A DNA stretch of 64,000 nucleotides. Source: Tachypleus tridentatus (taxonomy: Eukaryota > Arthropoda > Merostomata > Xiphosura > Limulidae). The position numbers and the translations under genes were made by a program. The notes below the pieces were generated by a model that searched no databases, was not told the DNA's origin, and worked only from the letters and a program-made list of their open reading frames with translations. Shown here piece after piece: positions 36,001 to 51,100 of the stretch (position 1 is the first letter of the stretch; each line of letters starts with the position of its first letter). Where the stretch lies: assembly GCF_004210375.1 (NCBI RefSeq), contig NC_134833.1:17663396-17727395 (forward strand), in the 5' to 3' direction.

Positions 36001-39000
36001 ACTAAGAATCACATAAGTTATAAAACTGATAACGAAAGCATTGAGAATCATATAAATTATAAAACTGATAACAAAAGCACTGAGAATCACACAAATTACA
36101 AACTAATAAAACAGCATTGAGAATCACATAAATTATAAAACTGATAACAAAAGCACTGAGAATCACATTAATTAAAGAATTCATAACAGAAGCATTGAGA
36201 ATCACATTAATTATAAAATTCACAACAAAAGCATTGAGAATTGTGCAAATTATAAAACATGCAGCAAAAGCATCGAGAATCACACAAATTATAAAACTAA
36301 TTACAAAAGCATTGAGAATCACATTAATTATAAAACTAATAAAAGCATTGAGAATTGTGCAAATTATAAATCTTACAGCAAAAACATTGAAAATCACATA
36401 AATTATAAAACTGATAACAAAAGCACTGATAATCACATAAATAAAATTAATAAAAGCAGTGAGAATCACATTAATTATAAAACTAATAACAAAAGCACTA
36501 AGAAACATAAATTATAAAACTGATAATGAAAGCATTGAGAATCACATCAATTATAAAACTGATAATAAAAGCACTGAGAATCACATTAATTATAAAACAT
36601 CACAAAAGCACTGAGAATCACATTAATTATAAAACTGATAACAAAAGCACTGAGAATCACATAAATTATAAAACTCATAAAAGCATTGAAAATCACATAA
36701 ATTATAAAATTCATAACAAAAGCATTGAGAATTGTGCAAATTATAAAACTGATAAACAAAAGGATTGAGAATCACATTAATTATAAAATTCTAACAAAAG
36801 CACTGAGAATCACACAAATAAAATTAATAAAAGCACTAAGAATCACATTAATTATAAAACTAATAACAAAAGCACTGAGAATCACACAAATAAAATTAAT
36901 AAACGCACTAAGAATCACATTAATTATAAAACTAATAACAAAAGCATTGAGAATCACACAAATTTTATAATTAATAACAAATAACTAATAACAAATAAAC
37001 TAATAACAAAAGCACTGAGAATCACATAAATTGTAAAACTGATAACAAAAGCACTGAGAATCACATAAATTATAAAACTGATACAAAAGCACTGAGAATC
37101 ACATTAATTATAAAACTGATAACAAAAGCACTGAGAATCACATTAATTATAAAACTGATAACAAAAGCACTGAGAATCACAAATTATAAAGCTTACAGCA
37201 AAAGCATCAAGAATCACATAAATTATAAAACTGATAACAAAAGCACTGAGAATCACATTAATTAAAGAATTCATAACAGAAGCATTGAGAATCACATTAA
37301 TTATAAAATTCACAACAAAAGCATTGAGAATTGTGCAAATTATAAAACATGCAGCAAAAGCATCGAGAATCACACAAATTATAAAACTAATTACAAAAGC
37401 ATTGAGAATCACATTAATTATAAAACTAATAAAAGCATTGAGAATTGTGCAAATTATAAATCTTACAGCAAAAACATTGAAAATCACATAAATTATAAAA
37501 CTGATAACAAAAGCACTGATAATCACATAAATAAAATTAATAAAAGCAGTGAGAATCACATTAATTATAAAACTAATAACAAAAGCACTAAGAAACATAA
37601 ATTATAAAACTGATAATGAAAGCATTGAGAATCACATCAATTATAAAACTGATAATAAAAGCACTGAGAATCACATTAATTATAAAACATCACAAAAGCA
37701 CTGAGAATCACATTAATTATAAAACTGATAACAAAAGCACTGAGAATCACATAAATTATAAAACTCATAAAAGCATTGAAAATCACATAAATTATAAAAT
37801 TCATAACAAAAGCATTGAGAATTGTGCAAATTATAAAACTGATAAACAAAAGGATTGAGAATCACATTAATTATAAAATTCTAACAAAAGCACTGAGAAT
37901 CACACAAATAAAATTAATAAAAGCACTAAGAATCACATTAATTATAAAACTAATAACAAAAGCACTGAGAATCACACAAATAAAATTAATAAACGCACTA
38001 AGAATCACATTAATTATAAAACTAATAACAAAAGCATTGAGAATCACACAAATTTTATAATTAATAACAAATAACTAATAACAAATAAACTAATAACAAA
38101 AGCACTGAGAATCACATAAATTGTAAAACTGATAACAAAAGCACTGAGAATCACATAAATTATAAAACTGATACAAAAGCACTGAGAATCACATTAATTA
38201 TAAAACTGATAACAAAAGCACTGAGAATCACATTAATTATAAAACTGATAACAAAAGCACTGAGAATCACAAATTATAAAGCTTACAGCAAAAGCATCAA
38301 TAATCACATAAATTATAAATCTAATAACAAAAGCACTGAGAATCACATAAATTATAAAACTTACAGCAAAAGCATTAAGAATCACGTAAATTATAAAACT
38401 AATAACAAAAGTACTGAGAATCACATGAATTTTAAAACTGATAACAAAAGCATTGAGAATCACATAAATTATAACACTAATAACAAAAGCACTAAGAATC
38501 ACATAAATTATAACACTAATAACAAAAGCACTAAGAATCACATAAATTATAAAACTGATAACGAAAGCATTGAGAATCATATAAATTATAAAACTGATAA
38601 CAAAAGCACTGAGAATCACATTAATTAAAGAATTCATAACAGAAGCATTGAGAATCACATTAATTATAAAATTCACAACAAAAGCATTGAGAATTGTGCA
38701 AATTATAAAACTAATTACAAAAGCATTGAGAATCACATTAATTATAAAACTAATAAAAGCATTGAGAATTGTGCAAATTATAAATCTTACAGCAAAAACA
38801 TTGAAAATCACATAAATTATAAAACTGATAACAAAAGCACTGATAATCACATGAATAAAATTAATAAAAGCAGTGAGAATCACATTAATTATAAAACTAA
38901 TAACAAAAGCACTAAGAAACATAAATTATAAAACTGATAATGAAAGCATTGAGAATCACATCAATTATAAAACTGATAATAAAAGCACTGAGAATCACAT

Positions 39001-42000
39001 TAATTATAAAACATCACAAAAGCACTGAGAATCACATTAATTATAAAATTCATAACAAAGCATTGAGAATTGTGCAAATTATAAAACTGATAAACAAAAG
39101 GATTGAGAATCACATTAATTATAAAATTCATAACAAAAGCACTGAGAATCACACAAATAAAATTAATAAAAGCACTAAGAATCACATTAATTATAAAACT
39201 AAAAACAAAAGCACTGAGAATCACACAAATAAAATTTATAAACACACTAAGAATCACATTAATTATAAAACTAATAACAAAGCACTGAGAATCACATAAA
39301 TTATAAAACTAACAACAAAAGCACTGAGAATCACATAAATTATAAAACTAATAACAAAAGCACTAAGAATCACATTAATTATAAAATTCATAACAAAAGC
39401 ATTGAGAATCACATTATAAAACTGATAACAGAAGCATTAAGAATCACATAAATTATAAAATTCATAAAAAAAGCATTGAGAATTGTGCAAATTATAAAAC
39501 TAATAGCAAAAGCACTAAGAATCACATAAATTATAAAAATGATAGCAAAAGCATTGAGAATTGTGCAAATTATAAATCTTACAGCAAAAGCATTGAGAAT
39601 CACACAAATTATAAAACTGATAACAATAGCACTGAAAATCACATTAATTATAAAACTAAAAAACAAAAGCATTGAGAATGACACAAATTACAAACTAATA
39701 ACAAAAGCATTGAGAATCACACAAATTACAAACTAATAAAAAAAGCACTGAGAATCACATAAATTATAAAACTGATAACAAAAGCAGTGAGAATCACAAA
39801 TTGTAAAACTGATAACAAAAGCACTGAGAATCACAAATTATAAAACTGATAACAAAGCAGTGAGAATCACAAATTATAAAACTGATAATAAAAGCAGTGA
39901 GAATCACACAAATTACAAACTAATAACAAAAGCATTGAAAATCACATAAATTATAAAACTGATAACAAAAGCACTGAGAATCACATTAATTATAAAACTG
40001 ATAACAAAAGCACTGAGAATCACAAATTATAAAACTTACAGCAAAAGCATCAAGAATCACATAAATTATAAATCTAATAACAAAAGCACTGAGAATCACA
40101 TAAATTATAAAACTTACAGCAAAAGCATTAAGAATCACATAAATTATAAAACTAATAACAAAAGTACTGAGAATCACATGAATTTTAAAACTGATAACAA
40201 AAGCATTGAGAATCACATAAATTATAACACTAATAACAAAAGCACTAAGAATCACATAAATTATAACACTAATAACAAAAGCACTAAGAATCACATAAGT
40301 TATAAAACTGATAACGAAAGCATTGAGAATCATATAAATTATAAAACTGATAACAAAAGCACTGAGAATCACACAAATTACAAACTAATAAAACAGCATT
40401 GAGAATCACATAAATTATAAAACTGATAACAAAAGCACTGAGAATCACATTAATTAAAGAATTCATAACAGAAGCATTGAGAATCACATTAATTATAAAA
40501 TTCACAACAAAAGCATTGAGAATTGTGCAAATTATAAAACATGCAGCAAAAGCATCGAGAATCACACAAATTATAAAACTAATTACAAAAGCATTGAGAA
40601 TCACATTAATTATAAAACTAATAAAAGCATTGAGAATTGTGCAAATTATAAATCTTACAGCAAAAACATTGAAAATCACATAAATTATAAAACTGATAAC
40701 AAAAGCACTGATAATCACATAAATAAAATTAATAAAAGCAGTGAGAATCACATTAATTATAAAACTAATAACAAAAGCACTAAGAAACATAAATTATAAA
40801 ACTGATAATGAAAGCATTGAGAATCACATCAATTATAAAACTGATAATAAAAGCACTGAGAATCACATTAATTATAAAACATCACAAAAGCACTGAGAAT
40901 CACATTAATTATAAAACTGATAACAAAAGCACTGAGAATCACATAAATTATAAAACTCATAAAAGCATTGAAAATCACATAAATTATAAAATTCATAACA
41001 AAAGCATTGAGAATTGTGCAAATTATAAAACTGATAAACAAAAGGATTGAGAATCACATTAATTATAAAATTCCTAACAAAAGCACTGAGAATCACACAA
41101 ATAAAATTAATAAAAGCACTAAGAATCACATTAATTATAAAACTAATAACAAAAGCACTGAGAATCACACAAATAAAATTAATAAAAGCACTAAGAATCA
41201 CATTAATTATAAAACTAATAACAAAAGCATTGAGAATCACACAAATAAAATTAATAAAAGCACTAAGAATCACATTAATTATAAAACTAATAACAAAAGC
41301 ACTGAGAATCACATAAATTAAAAACTAACAACAAAAGCACTGAGAATCACATAAATTATAAAACTAATAACAAAAGCACTAAGAATCACATTAATTATAA
41401 AATTCATAACAAAAGCATTGAGAATCACATTATAAAACTGATAACAGAAGCATTAAGAATCACATAAATTATAAAATTCATAAAAAAAACATTGAGAATT
41501 GTGCAAATTATAAAACTAATAGCAAAAGCAGTAAGAATCACATAAATTATAAAAATGATAGCAAAAGCATTGAGAATTGTGCAAATTATAAATCTTACAG
41601 CAAAAGCATTGAGAATCACACAAATTATAAAACTAAAAACAAAAGCATTGAGAATGACACAAATTACAAACTAATAACAAAAGCATTGAGAATCACACAA
41701 ATTACAAACTAATAAAACAGCATTAAGAATCACATAAATTATAAAACTGATAACAAAAGCACTGAGAATCACATTAATTAAAAATTCATAACAGAAGCAT
41801 TGAGAATCACATTAATTATAAAATTCACAACAAAATCATTGAGAATTGTGCAAATTATAAAACATGCAGCAAAAGCATCGAGAATCACACAAATTATAAA
41901 ACTAATTACAAAAGCATTGAGAATCACATTAATTATAAAACTAATAAAAGCATTGAGAATTGTGCAAATTATAAATCTTACAGCAAAAACATTGAAAATC

Positions 42001-42131
42001 ACATAAATTATAAAACTGATAACAAAAGCACTGATAATCACATAAATAAAATTAATAAAAGCAGTGAGAATCACATTAATTATAAAACTAATAACAAAAG
42101 CACTAAGAAACATAAATTATAAAACTGATAA
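23843..42131. repeat. Higher-order repeats of about 1.3 and 1.87 kb, together about 3.1-3.2 kb
   Basis: A rare marker series ('gataatgaaagcattgagaa', 'cacatcaattataaaactga', then 'ttataaaacatcacaaaagc') occurs at 23843 (variant), 25172, 26973, 28299, 30168, 31424, 33291, 34655, 36526, 37616, 38940, 40808 and 42131. Spacings are 1329, 1801, 1326, 1869, 1256, 1867, 1364, 1871, 1090, 1324, 1868 and 1323 bp. Short and long blocks therefore mostly alternate. Long runs of variant monomers recur in the same order, for example 28396-28773 with 31521-31898 (3125 bp apart) and 29347-29733 with 32470-32856 (3123 bp) and 39986-40372. Confidence 0.92.
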
Positions 42132-45100
42132 TGAAAGCATTGAGAATCACATCAATTATAAAACTGATAATAAAAGCACTGAGAATCACATTAATTATAA
42201 AACATCACAAAAGCACTGAGAATCACATTAATTATAAAACTGATAACAAAAGCACTGAGAATCACATAAATTATAAAACTCATAAAAGCATTGAAAATCA
42301 CATAAATTATAAAATTCATAACAAAAGCATTGAGAATTGTGCAAATTATAAAACTGATAAACAAAAGGATTGAGAATCACATTAATTATAAAATTCCTAA
42401 CAAAAGCACTGAGAATCACACAAATAAAATTAATAAAAGCACTAAGAATCACATTAATTATAAAACTAATAACAAAAGCACTGAGAATCACACAAATAAA
42501 ATTAATAAAAGCACTAAGAATCACATTAATTATAAAACTAATAACAAAAGCACTGAGAATCACACAAATAAAATTAATAAACTCACTAAGAATCACATTA
42601 ATTATAAAACTAATAACAAAAGCACTGAGAATCACATAAATTAAAGAACTAACAACAAAAGCACTGAGAATCACATAAATTATAAAACTAATAACAAAAG
42701 CACTAAGAATCACATTAATTATAAAATTCATAACAAAAGCATTGAGAATCACATTATAAAACTGATAACAGAAGCATTAAGAATCACATAAATTATAAAA
42801 TTCATAAAAAAAAAACATTGAGAATGTGCAAATTATAAAACTAATAGCAAAAGCAGTAAGAATCACATAAATTATAAAAATGATAGCAAAAGCATTGAGA
42901 ATTGTGCAAATTATAAATCTTACAGCAAAAGCATTGAGAATCACACAAATTATAAAACTAAAAACAAAAGCATTGAGAATGACACAAATTACAAACTAAT
43001 AACAAAAGCATTGAGAATCACACAAATTACAAACTAATAAAAAAAAAGCACTGAGAATCACATAAATTATAAAACTGATAACAAAAGCAGTGAGAATCAC
43101 AAATTGTAAAACTGATAACAAAAGCACTGAGAATCACAAATTATAAAACTGATAACAAAAGCAGTGAGAATCGCAAATTATAAAACTGATAATAAAAGCA
43201 GTGAGAATCACACAAATTACAAACTAATAACAAAAGCATTGAAAATCATATAAATTATAAAACTGATAACAAAAGCATTGAAAATCATATAAATTATAAA
43301 ACTGATAACAAAAGCACTGAGAATCACACAAATAAAATTAATAAAAGCAATGAGAATCACAAATTATAAAACTGATAACAAAAGCACTGAGAATCACATT
43401 AATTATAAAACTGATAACAAAAGCACTGAGAATCACATAAATTATAAAACTAATAACAAAAGCACTGAGAATCACATAAATTATAAAACTGATAACAAAA
43501 GCACTGAGAATCACATAAATTATAAAACTGATAACAAAAGCATTGAGAATCACATAAATTATAACACTAATAACAAAAGCACTAAGAATCACATAAATTA
43601 TAAAACTGATAACGAAAGCATTGAGAATCATATAAATTATAAAACTGATAACAAAAGCACTGAGAATCACACAAATTACAAACTAATAACAAAAGCATTG
43701 AGAATCACACAAATTACAAACTAAAAAAAAAAAGCATTGAGAATCACATAAATTATAAAACTGATAACAAAAGCACTGAGAATCACATTAATTATAAAAT
43801 TCATAACAGAGCATTGAGAATCACATTAATTATAAAACTAATAACAAAAGCATTGAGAATCACACAAATTACAAACTAATAACAAAAGCATTGAGAATCA
43901 CACAAATTACAAACTAATAACAAAAGCATTGAGAATCACATAAATTATAAAACTGATAACAAAAGCATTGAAAATCACATAAATTATAAAACTGATAACA
44001 AAAGCACTGAGAATCACACAAATATAATTAATAAAAGCAATGAGAATCACATAAATTATAAAACTGATAACAAAAGCACTGAGAATCACATTAATTATAA
44101 AACTAATAACAAAAGCACTGAGAATCACATAAATTATAAAACTGATAACAAAAACATTGAGAATCACATAAATTATAAAACTGATAACAAAAGCACTGAG
44201 AATCACATTAATTATAAAACTGATAACAAAGCACTGAGAATCACATAAATTATAAAACTGATAACAAAAGCATTGAGAATTTTGCATATTATAAATTTTA
44301 CAGCAAAAGCATTGAGAATCGCATTAATTATAAAACTGATAACAAAAGCATTGAGAATCACACAAATTACAAACTAATAACAAAAGCATTGAGAATCACG
44401 TAAATTATAAAACTGATAACAAAAGCATTGAAAATCACATAAATTATAAAACTGATAACAAAAGCACTGAGAATCACACAAATATAATTAATAAAAGCAA
44501 TGAGAATCACATAAATTATAAAACTGATAACAAAAGCACTGAGAATCACATTAATTATAAAACTGATAACAAAAGCACTGAGAATCACATAAATTATAAA
44601 ACCAATAACAAAAGCACTGAGAATCACATAAATTATAAAACTGATAACAAAAGCACTGAGAATCACATAAATTATAAAACTGATAACAAAAGCACTAAGA
44701 ATCACATAAATTATAAAACTGATAACGAAAGCATTGAGAATCATATAAATTATAAAACTGATAACAAAAGCACTGAGAATCACACAAATTACAAACTAAT
44801 AACAAAAGCATTGAGAATCACACAAATTACAAACTAATAAAAAAGCATTGAGAATCACATAAATTATAAAACTGATAACAAAAGCACTGAGAATCACATT
44901 AATTATAAAATTCATAACAGAGCATTGAGAATCACATTAATTATAAAACTGATAACAAAAGCATTGAAAATCACATAAATTGTAAAACTGATAACAAAAG
45001 CACTGAGAATCACACAAATATAATTAATAAAAGCAATGAGAATCACAAATTATAAAACTGATAACAAAAGCACTGAGAATCACATTAATTATAAAACTGA

Positions 45101-48100
45101 GAACAAAAGCACTGAGAATCACATTAATTATAAAACTAATAACAAAAGCACTGAGAATCACATAAATTATAAAACTGATAACAAAAACATTGAGAATCAC
45201 ATAAATTATAAAACTAATAACAAAAGCACTGAGAATCACATTAATTATAAAACTGATAACAAAAGCACTGAGAATAACATAAATTATAAAAGTGATAACA
45301 AAAGCATTGAGAATTTTGCAAATTATAAATTTTACAGCAAAAGCATTGAGAATCGCATTAATTATAAAACTGATAACAAAAGCATTGAGAATCACACAAA
45401 TTACAAACTAATAACAAAAGCATTGAGAATCACATAAATTATAAAACTGATAACAAAAGCATTGAAAATCACATAAATTATAAAACTGATAACAAAAGCA
45501 CTGAAAATCACATTAATTATAAAACTGAGAACAAAAGCACTGAGAATCACACAAATTACAAACTAATAAAACAGCATTGAGAATCAAATAAATTATAAAA
45601 CTGATAACAAAAGCATTGAAAATCACATAAATTATAAAACTGATAACAAAAGCACTCAGAATCACATAAATTATAAAAGTGATAACAAAAGCATTGAGAA
45701 TTGTGCAAATTATAAATTTTACAGCAAAAGCATTGAGAATCACATTAATTATAAAACATAACAAAAGCATTGAGAATTGTGCAAATTATAAATCTTACAG
45801 AAAAGGCATTGAGAATCACATTAATTATAAAACGAATAACAAAAGCATTGAAAATCACACAAATTACAAACTAATAACAAAAGCATTGAGAATCACACAA
45901 ATTACAAACTAATAACAAAAGCATTGAGAATCATATAAATTATAAAACTGATAACAAAAGCACTGAGAATCACAAAAATTACAAACTAATAAAACAGCAT
46001 TGAGAATCACATAAATTATAAAACTGATAACAAAAGCACTGAGAATCACATTAATTAAAGAATTCATAACAGAAGCATTGAGAATCACATTAATTATAAA
46101 ATTCACAACAAAATCATTGAGAATTGTGCAAATTATAAAACATGCAGCAAAAGCATCGAGAATCACACAAATTATAAAACTAATTACAAAAGCATTGAGA
46201 ATCACATTAATTATAAAACTAATAAAAGCATTGAGAATTGTGCAAATTATAAATCTTACAGCAAAAACATTGAAAATCACATAAATTATAAAACTGATAA
46301 CAAAAGCACTGATAATCACATAAATAAAATTAATAAAAGCAGTGAGAATCACATTAATTATAAAACTAATAACAAAAGCACTAAGAAACATAAATTATAA
46401 AACTGATAATGAAAGCATTGAGAATCACATCAATTATAAAACTGATAATAAAAGCACTGAGAATCACATTAATTATAAAACATCACAAAAGCACTGAGAA
46501 TCACATTAATTATAAAACTGATAACAAAAGCACTGAGAATCACATAAATTATAAAACTCATAAATGCATTGAAAATCACATAAATTATAAAATTCATAAC
46601 AAAAGCATTGAGAATTGTGCAAATTATAAAACTGATAAACAAAAGGATTGAGAATCACATTAATTATAAAATTCCTAACAAAAGCACTGAGAATCACACA
46701 AATAAGATTAATAAAAGCACTAAGAATCACATTAATTATAAAACTAATAACAAAAGCACTGAGAATCACACAAATAAAATTAATAAAAGCACTAAGAATC
46801 ACATTAATTATAAAACTAATAACAAAAGCACTGAGAATCACACAAATAAAATTAATAAACGCACTAAGAATCACATTAATTATAAAACTAATAACAAAAG
46901 CACTGAGAATCACATAAATTAAAGAACTAACAACAAAAGCACTGAGAATCACATAAATTATAAAACTAATAACAAAAGCACTAAGAATCACATTAATTAT
47001 AAAATTCATAACAAAAGCATTGAGAATCACATTATAAAACTGATAACAGAAGCATTAAGAATCACATAAATTATAAAATTCATAAAAAAAACATTGAGAA
47101 TTGTGCAAATTATAAAACTAATAGCAAAAGCAGTAAGAATCACATAAATTATAAAAATGATAGCAAAAGCATTGAGAATTGTGCAAATTATAAATCTTAC
47201 AGCAAAAGCATTGAGAATCACACAAATTATAAAACTAAAAACAAAAGCATTGAGAATGACACAAATTACAAACTAATAACAAAAGCATTGAGAATCACAC
47301 AAATTACAAACTAATAAAACAGCATTAAGAATCACATAAATTATAAAACTGATAACAAAAGCACTGAGAATCACATTAATTAAAGAATTCATAACAGAAG
47401 CATTGAGAATCACATTAATTATAAAATTCACAACAAAATCATTGAGAATTGTGCAAATTATAAAACATGCAGCAAAAGCATCGAGAATCACACAAATTAT
47501 AAAACTAATTACAAAAGCATTGAGAATCACATTAATTATAAAACTAATAAAAGCATTGAGAATTGTGCAAATTATAAATCTTACTGCAAAAACATTGAAA
47601 ATCACATAAATTATAAAACTGATAACAAAAGCACTGATAATCACATAAATAAAATTAATAAAAGCAGTGAGAATCACATTAATTATAAAACTAATAACAA
47701 AAGCACTAAGAAACATAAATTATAAAACTGATAATGAAAGCATTGAGAATCACATCAATTATAAAACTGATAATAAAAGCACTGAGAATCACATTAATTA
47801 TAAAACATCACAAAAGCACTGAGAATCACATTAATTATAAAACTGATAACAAAAGCACTGAGAATCACATAAATTATAAAACTCATAAAAGCATTGAAAA
47901 TCACATAAATTATAAAATTCATAACAAAAGCATTGAGAATTGTGCAAATTATAAAACTGATAAACAAAAGGATTGAGAATCACATTAATTATAAAATTCC
48001 TAACAAAAGCACTGAGAATCACACAAATAAAATTAATAAAAGCACTAAGAATCACATTAATTATAAAACTAATAACAAAAGCACTGAGAATCACACAAAT

Positions 48101-51100
48101 AAAATTAATAAAAGCACTAAGAATCACATTAATTATAAAACTAATAACAAAAGCACTGAGAATCACACAAATAAAATTAATAAACTCACTAAGAATCACA
48201 TTAATTATAAAACTAATAACAAAAGCACTGAGAATCACATAAATTAAAGAACTAACAACAAAAGCACTGAGAATCACATAAATTATAAAACTAATAACAA
48301 AAGCACTAAGAATCACATTAATTATAAAATTCATAACAAAAGCATTGAGAATCACATTATAAAACTGATAACAGAAGCATTAAGAATCACATAAATTATA
48401 AAATTCATAAAAAAAACATTGAGAATTGTGCAAATTATAAAACTAATAGCAAAAGCAGTAAGAATCACATAAATTATAAAAATGATAGCAAAAGCATTGA
48501 GAATTGTGCAAATTATAAATCTTACAGCAAAAGCATTGAGAATCACACAAATTATAAAACTAAAAACAAAAGCATTGAGAATGACACAAATTACAAACTA
48601 ATAACAAAAGCATTGAGAATCACACAAATTACAGACTAATAAAAAAAGCACTGAGAATCACATAAATTATAAAACTGATAACAAAAGCAGTGAGAATCAC
48701 AAATTGTAAAACTGATAACAAAAGCACTGAGAATCACAAATTATAAAACTGATAACAAAAGCAGTGAGAATCGCAAATTATAAAACTGATAATAAAAGCA
48801 GTGAGAATCACACAAATTACAAACTAATAACAAAAGCATTGAAAATCATATAAATTATAAAACTGATAACAAAAGCATTGAAAATCATATAAATTATAAA
48901 ACTGATAACAAAAGCACTGAGAATCACACAAATAAAATTAATAAAAGCAATGAGAATCACAAATTATAAAACTGATAACAAAAGCACTGAGAATCACATT
49001 AATTATAAAACTGAGAACAAAAGCACTGAGAATCACATAAATTATAAAACTAATAACAAAAGCACTGAGAATCACATAAATTATAAAACTGATAACAAAA
49101 GCACTGAGAATCACATAAATTATAAAACTGATAACAAAAGCATTGAGAATCACATAAATTATAACACTAATAACAAAAGCACTAAGAATCACATAAATTA
49201 TAAAACTGATAACGAAAGCATTGAGAATCATATAAATTATAAAACTGATAACAAAAGCACTGAGAATCACACAAATTACAAACTAATAACAAAAGCATTG
49301 AGAATCACACAAATTACAAACTAATAAAAAAGCATTGAGAATCACATAAATTATAAAACTGATAACAAAAGCACTGAGAATCACATTAATTATAAAATTC
49401 ATAACAGAGCATTGACAATCACATTAATTATAAAACTAATAACAAAAGCATTGAGAATCACACAAATTACAAACTAATAACAAAAGCATTGAGAATCACA
49501 CAAATTACAAACTAATAACAAAAGCATTGAGAATCACATAAATTATAAAACTGATAACAAAAGCATTGAAAATCACATAAATTATAAAACTGATAACAAA
49601 AGCACTGAGAATCACACAAATATAATTAATAAAAGCAATGAGAATCACATAAATTATAAAACTGATAACAAAAGCACTGAGAATCACATTAATTATAAAA
49701 CTGAGAACAAAAGCACTGAGAATCACATTAATTATAAAACTAATAACAAAAGCACTGAGAATCACATAAATTATAAAACTGATAACAAAAACATTGAGAA
49801 TCACATAAATTATAAAACTGATAACAAAAGCACTGAGAATCACATTAATTATAAAACTGATAACAAAAGCACTGAGAATAACATAAATTATAAAAGTGAT
49901 AACAAAAGCATTGAGAATTTTGCATATTATAAATTTTACAGCAAAAGCATTGAGAATCGCATTAATTATAAAACTGATAACAAAAGCATTGAGAATCACA
50001 CAAATTACAAACTAATAACAAAAGCATTGAGAATCACGTAAATTATAAAACTGATAACAAAAGCATTGAAAATCACATAAATTATAAAACTGATAACAAA
50101 AGCACTGAGAATCACACAAATATAATTAATAAAAGCAATGAGAATCACATAAATTATAAAACTGATAACAAAAGCACTGAGAATCACATTAATTATAAAA
50201 CTGAGAACAAAAGCACTGAGAATCACATAAATTATAAAACTAATAACAAAAGCACTGAGAATCACATAAATTATAAAACTGATAACAAAAGCACTGAGAA
50301 TCACATAAATTATAAAACTGATAACAAAAGCACTAAGAATCACATAAATTATAAAACTGATAACGAAAGCATTGAGAATCATATAAATTATAAAACTGAT
50401 AACAAAGCACTGAGAATCACACAAATTACAAACTAATAACAAAAGCATTGAGAATCACACAAATTACAAACTAATAAAAAAGCATTGAGAATCACATAAA
50501 TTATAAAACTGATAACAAAAGCACTGAGAATCACATTAATTATAAAATTCATAACAGAGCATTGAGAATCACATTAATTATAAAACTAATAACAAAAGCA
50601 TTGAGAATCACACAAATTACAAACTAATAACAAAAGCATTGAGAATCACACAAATTACAAACTAATAACAAAAGCATTGAGAATCACATAAATTATAAAA
50701 CTGATAACAAAAGCATTGAAAATCACATAAATTATAAAACTGATAACAAAAGCACTGAGAATCACACAAATATAATTAATAAAAAGCAATGAGAATCACA
50801 TAAATTATAAAACTGATAACAAAAGCACTGAGAATCACATTAATTATAAAACTGAGAACAAAAGCACTGAGAATCACATTAATTATAAAACTAATATCAA
50901 AAGCACTGAGAATCACATAAATTATAAAACTGATAACAAAAACATTGAGAATCACATAAATTATAAAACTAATAACAAAAGCACTGAGAATCACATTAAT
51001 TATAAAACTGATAACAAAAGCACTGAGAATAACATAAATTATAAAAGTGATAACAAAAGCATTGAGAATTTTGCAAATTATAAATTTTACAGCAAAAGCA

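Noticed and set aside
38233..38922. Minus-strand 229-codon Ile/Val/Phe-rich frame that looks like a multi-pass membrane protein
   Set aside because: It is the 39-bp satellite read in an open frame: perfect 13-residue periodicity, frequent frame breaks at 37- and 38-bp monomers, and no start or splice context.
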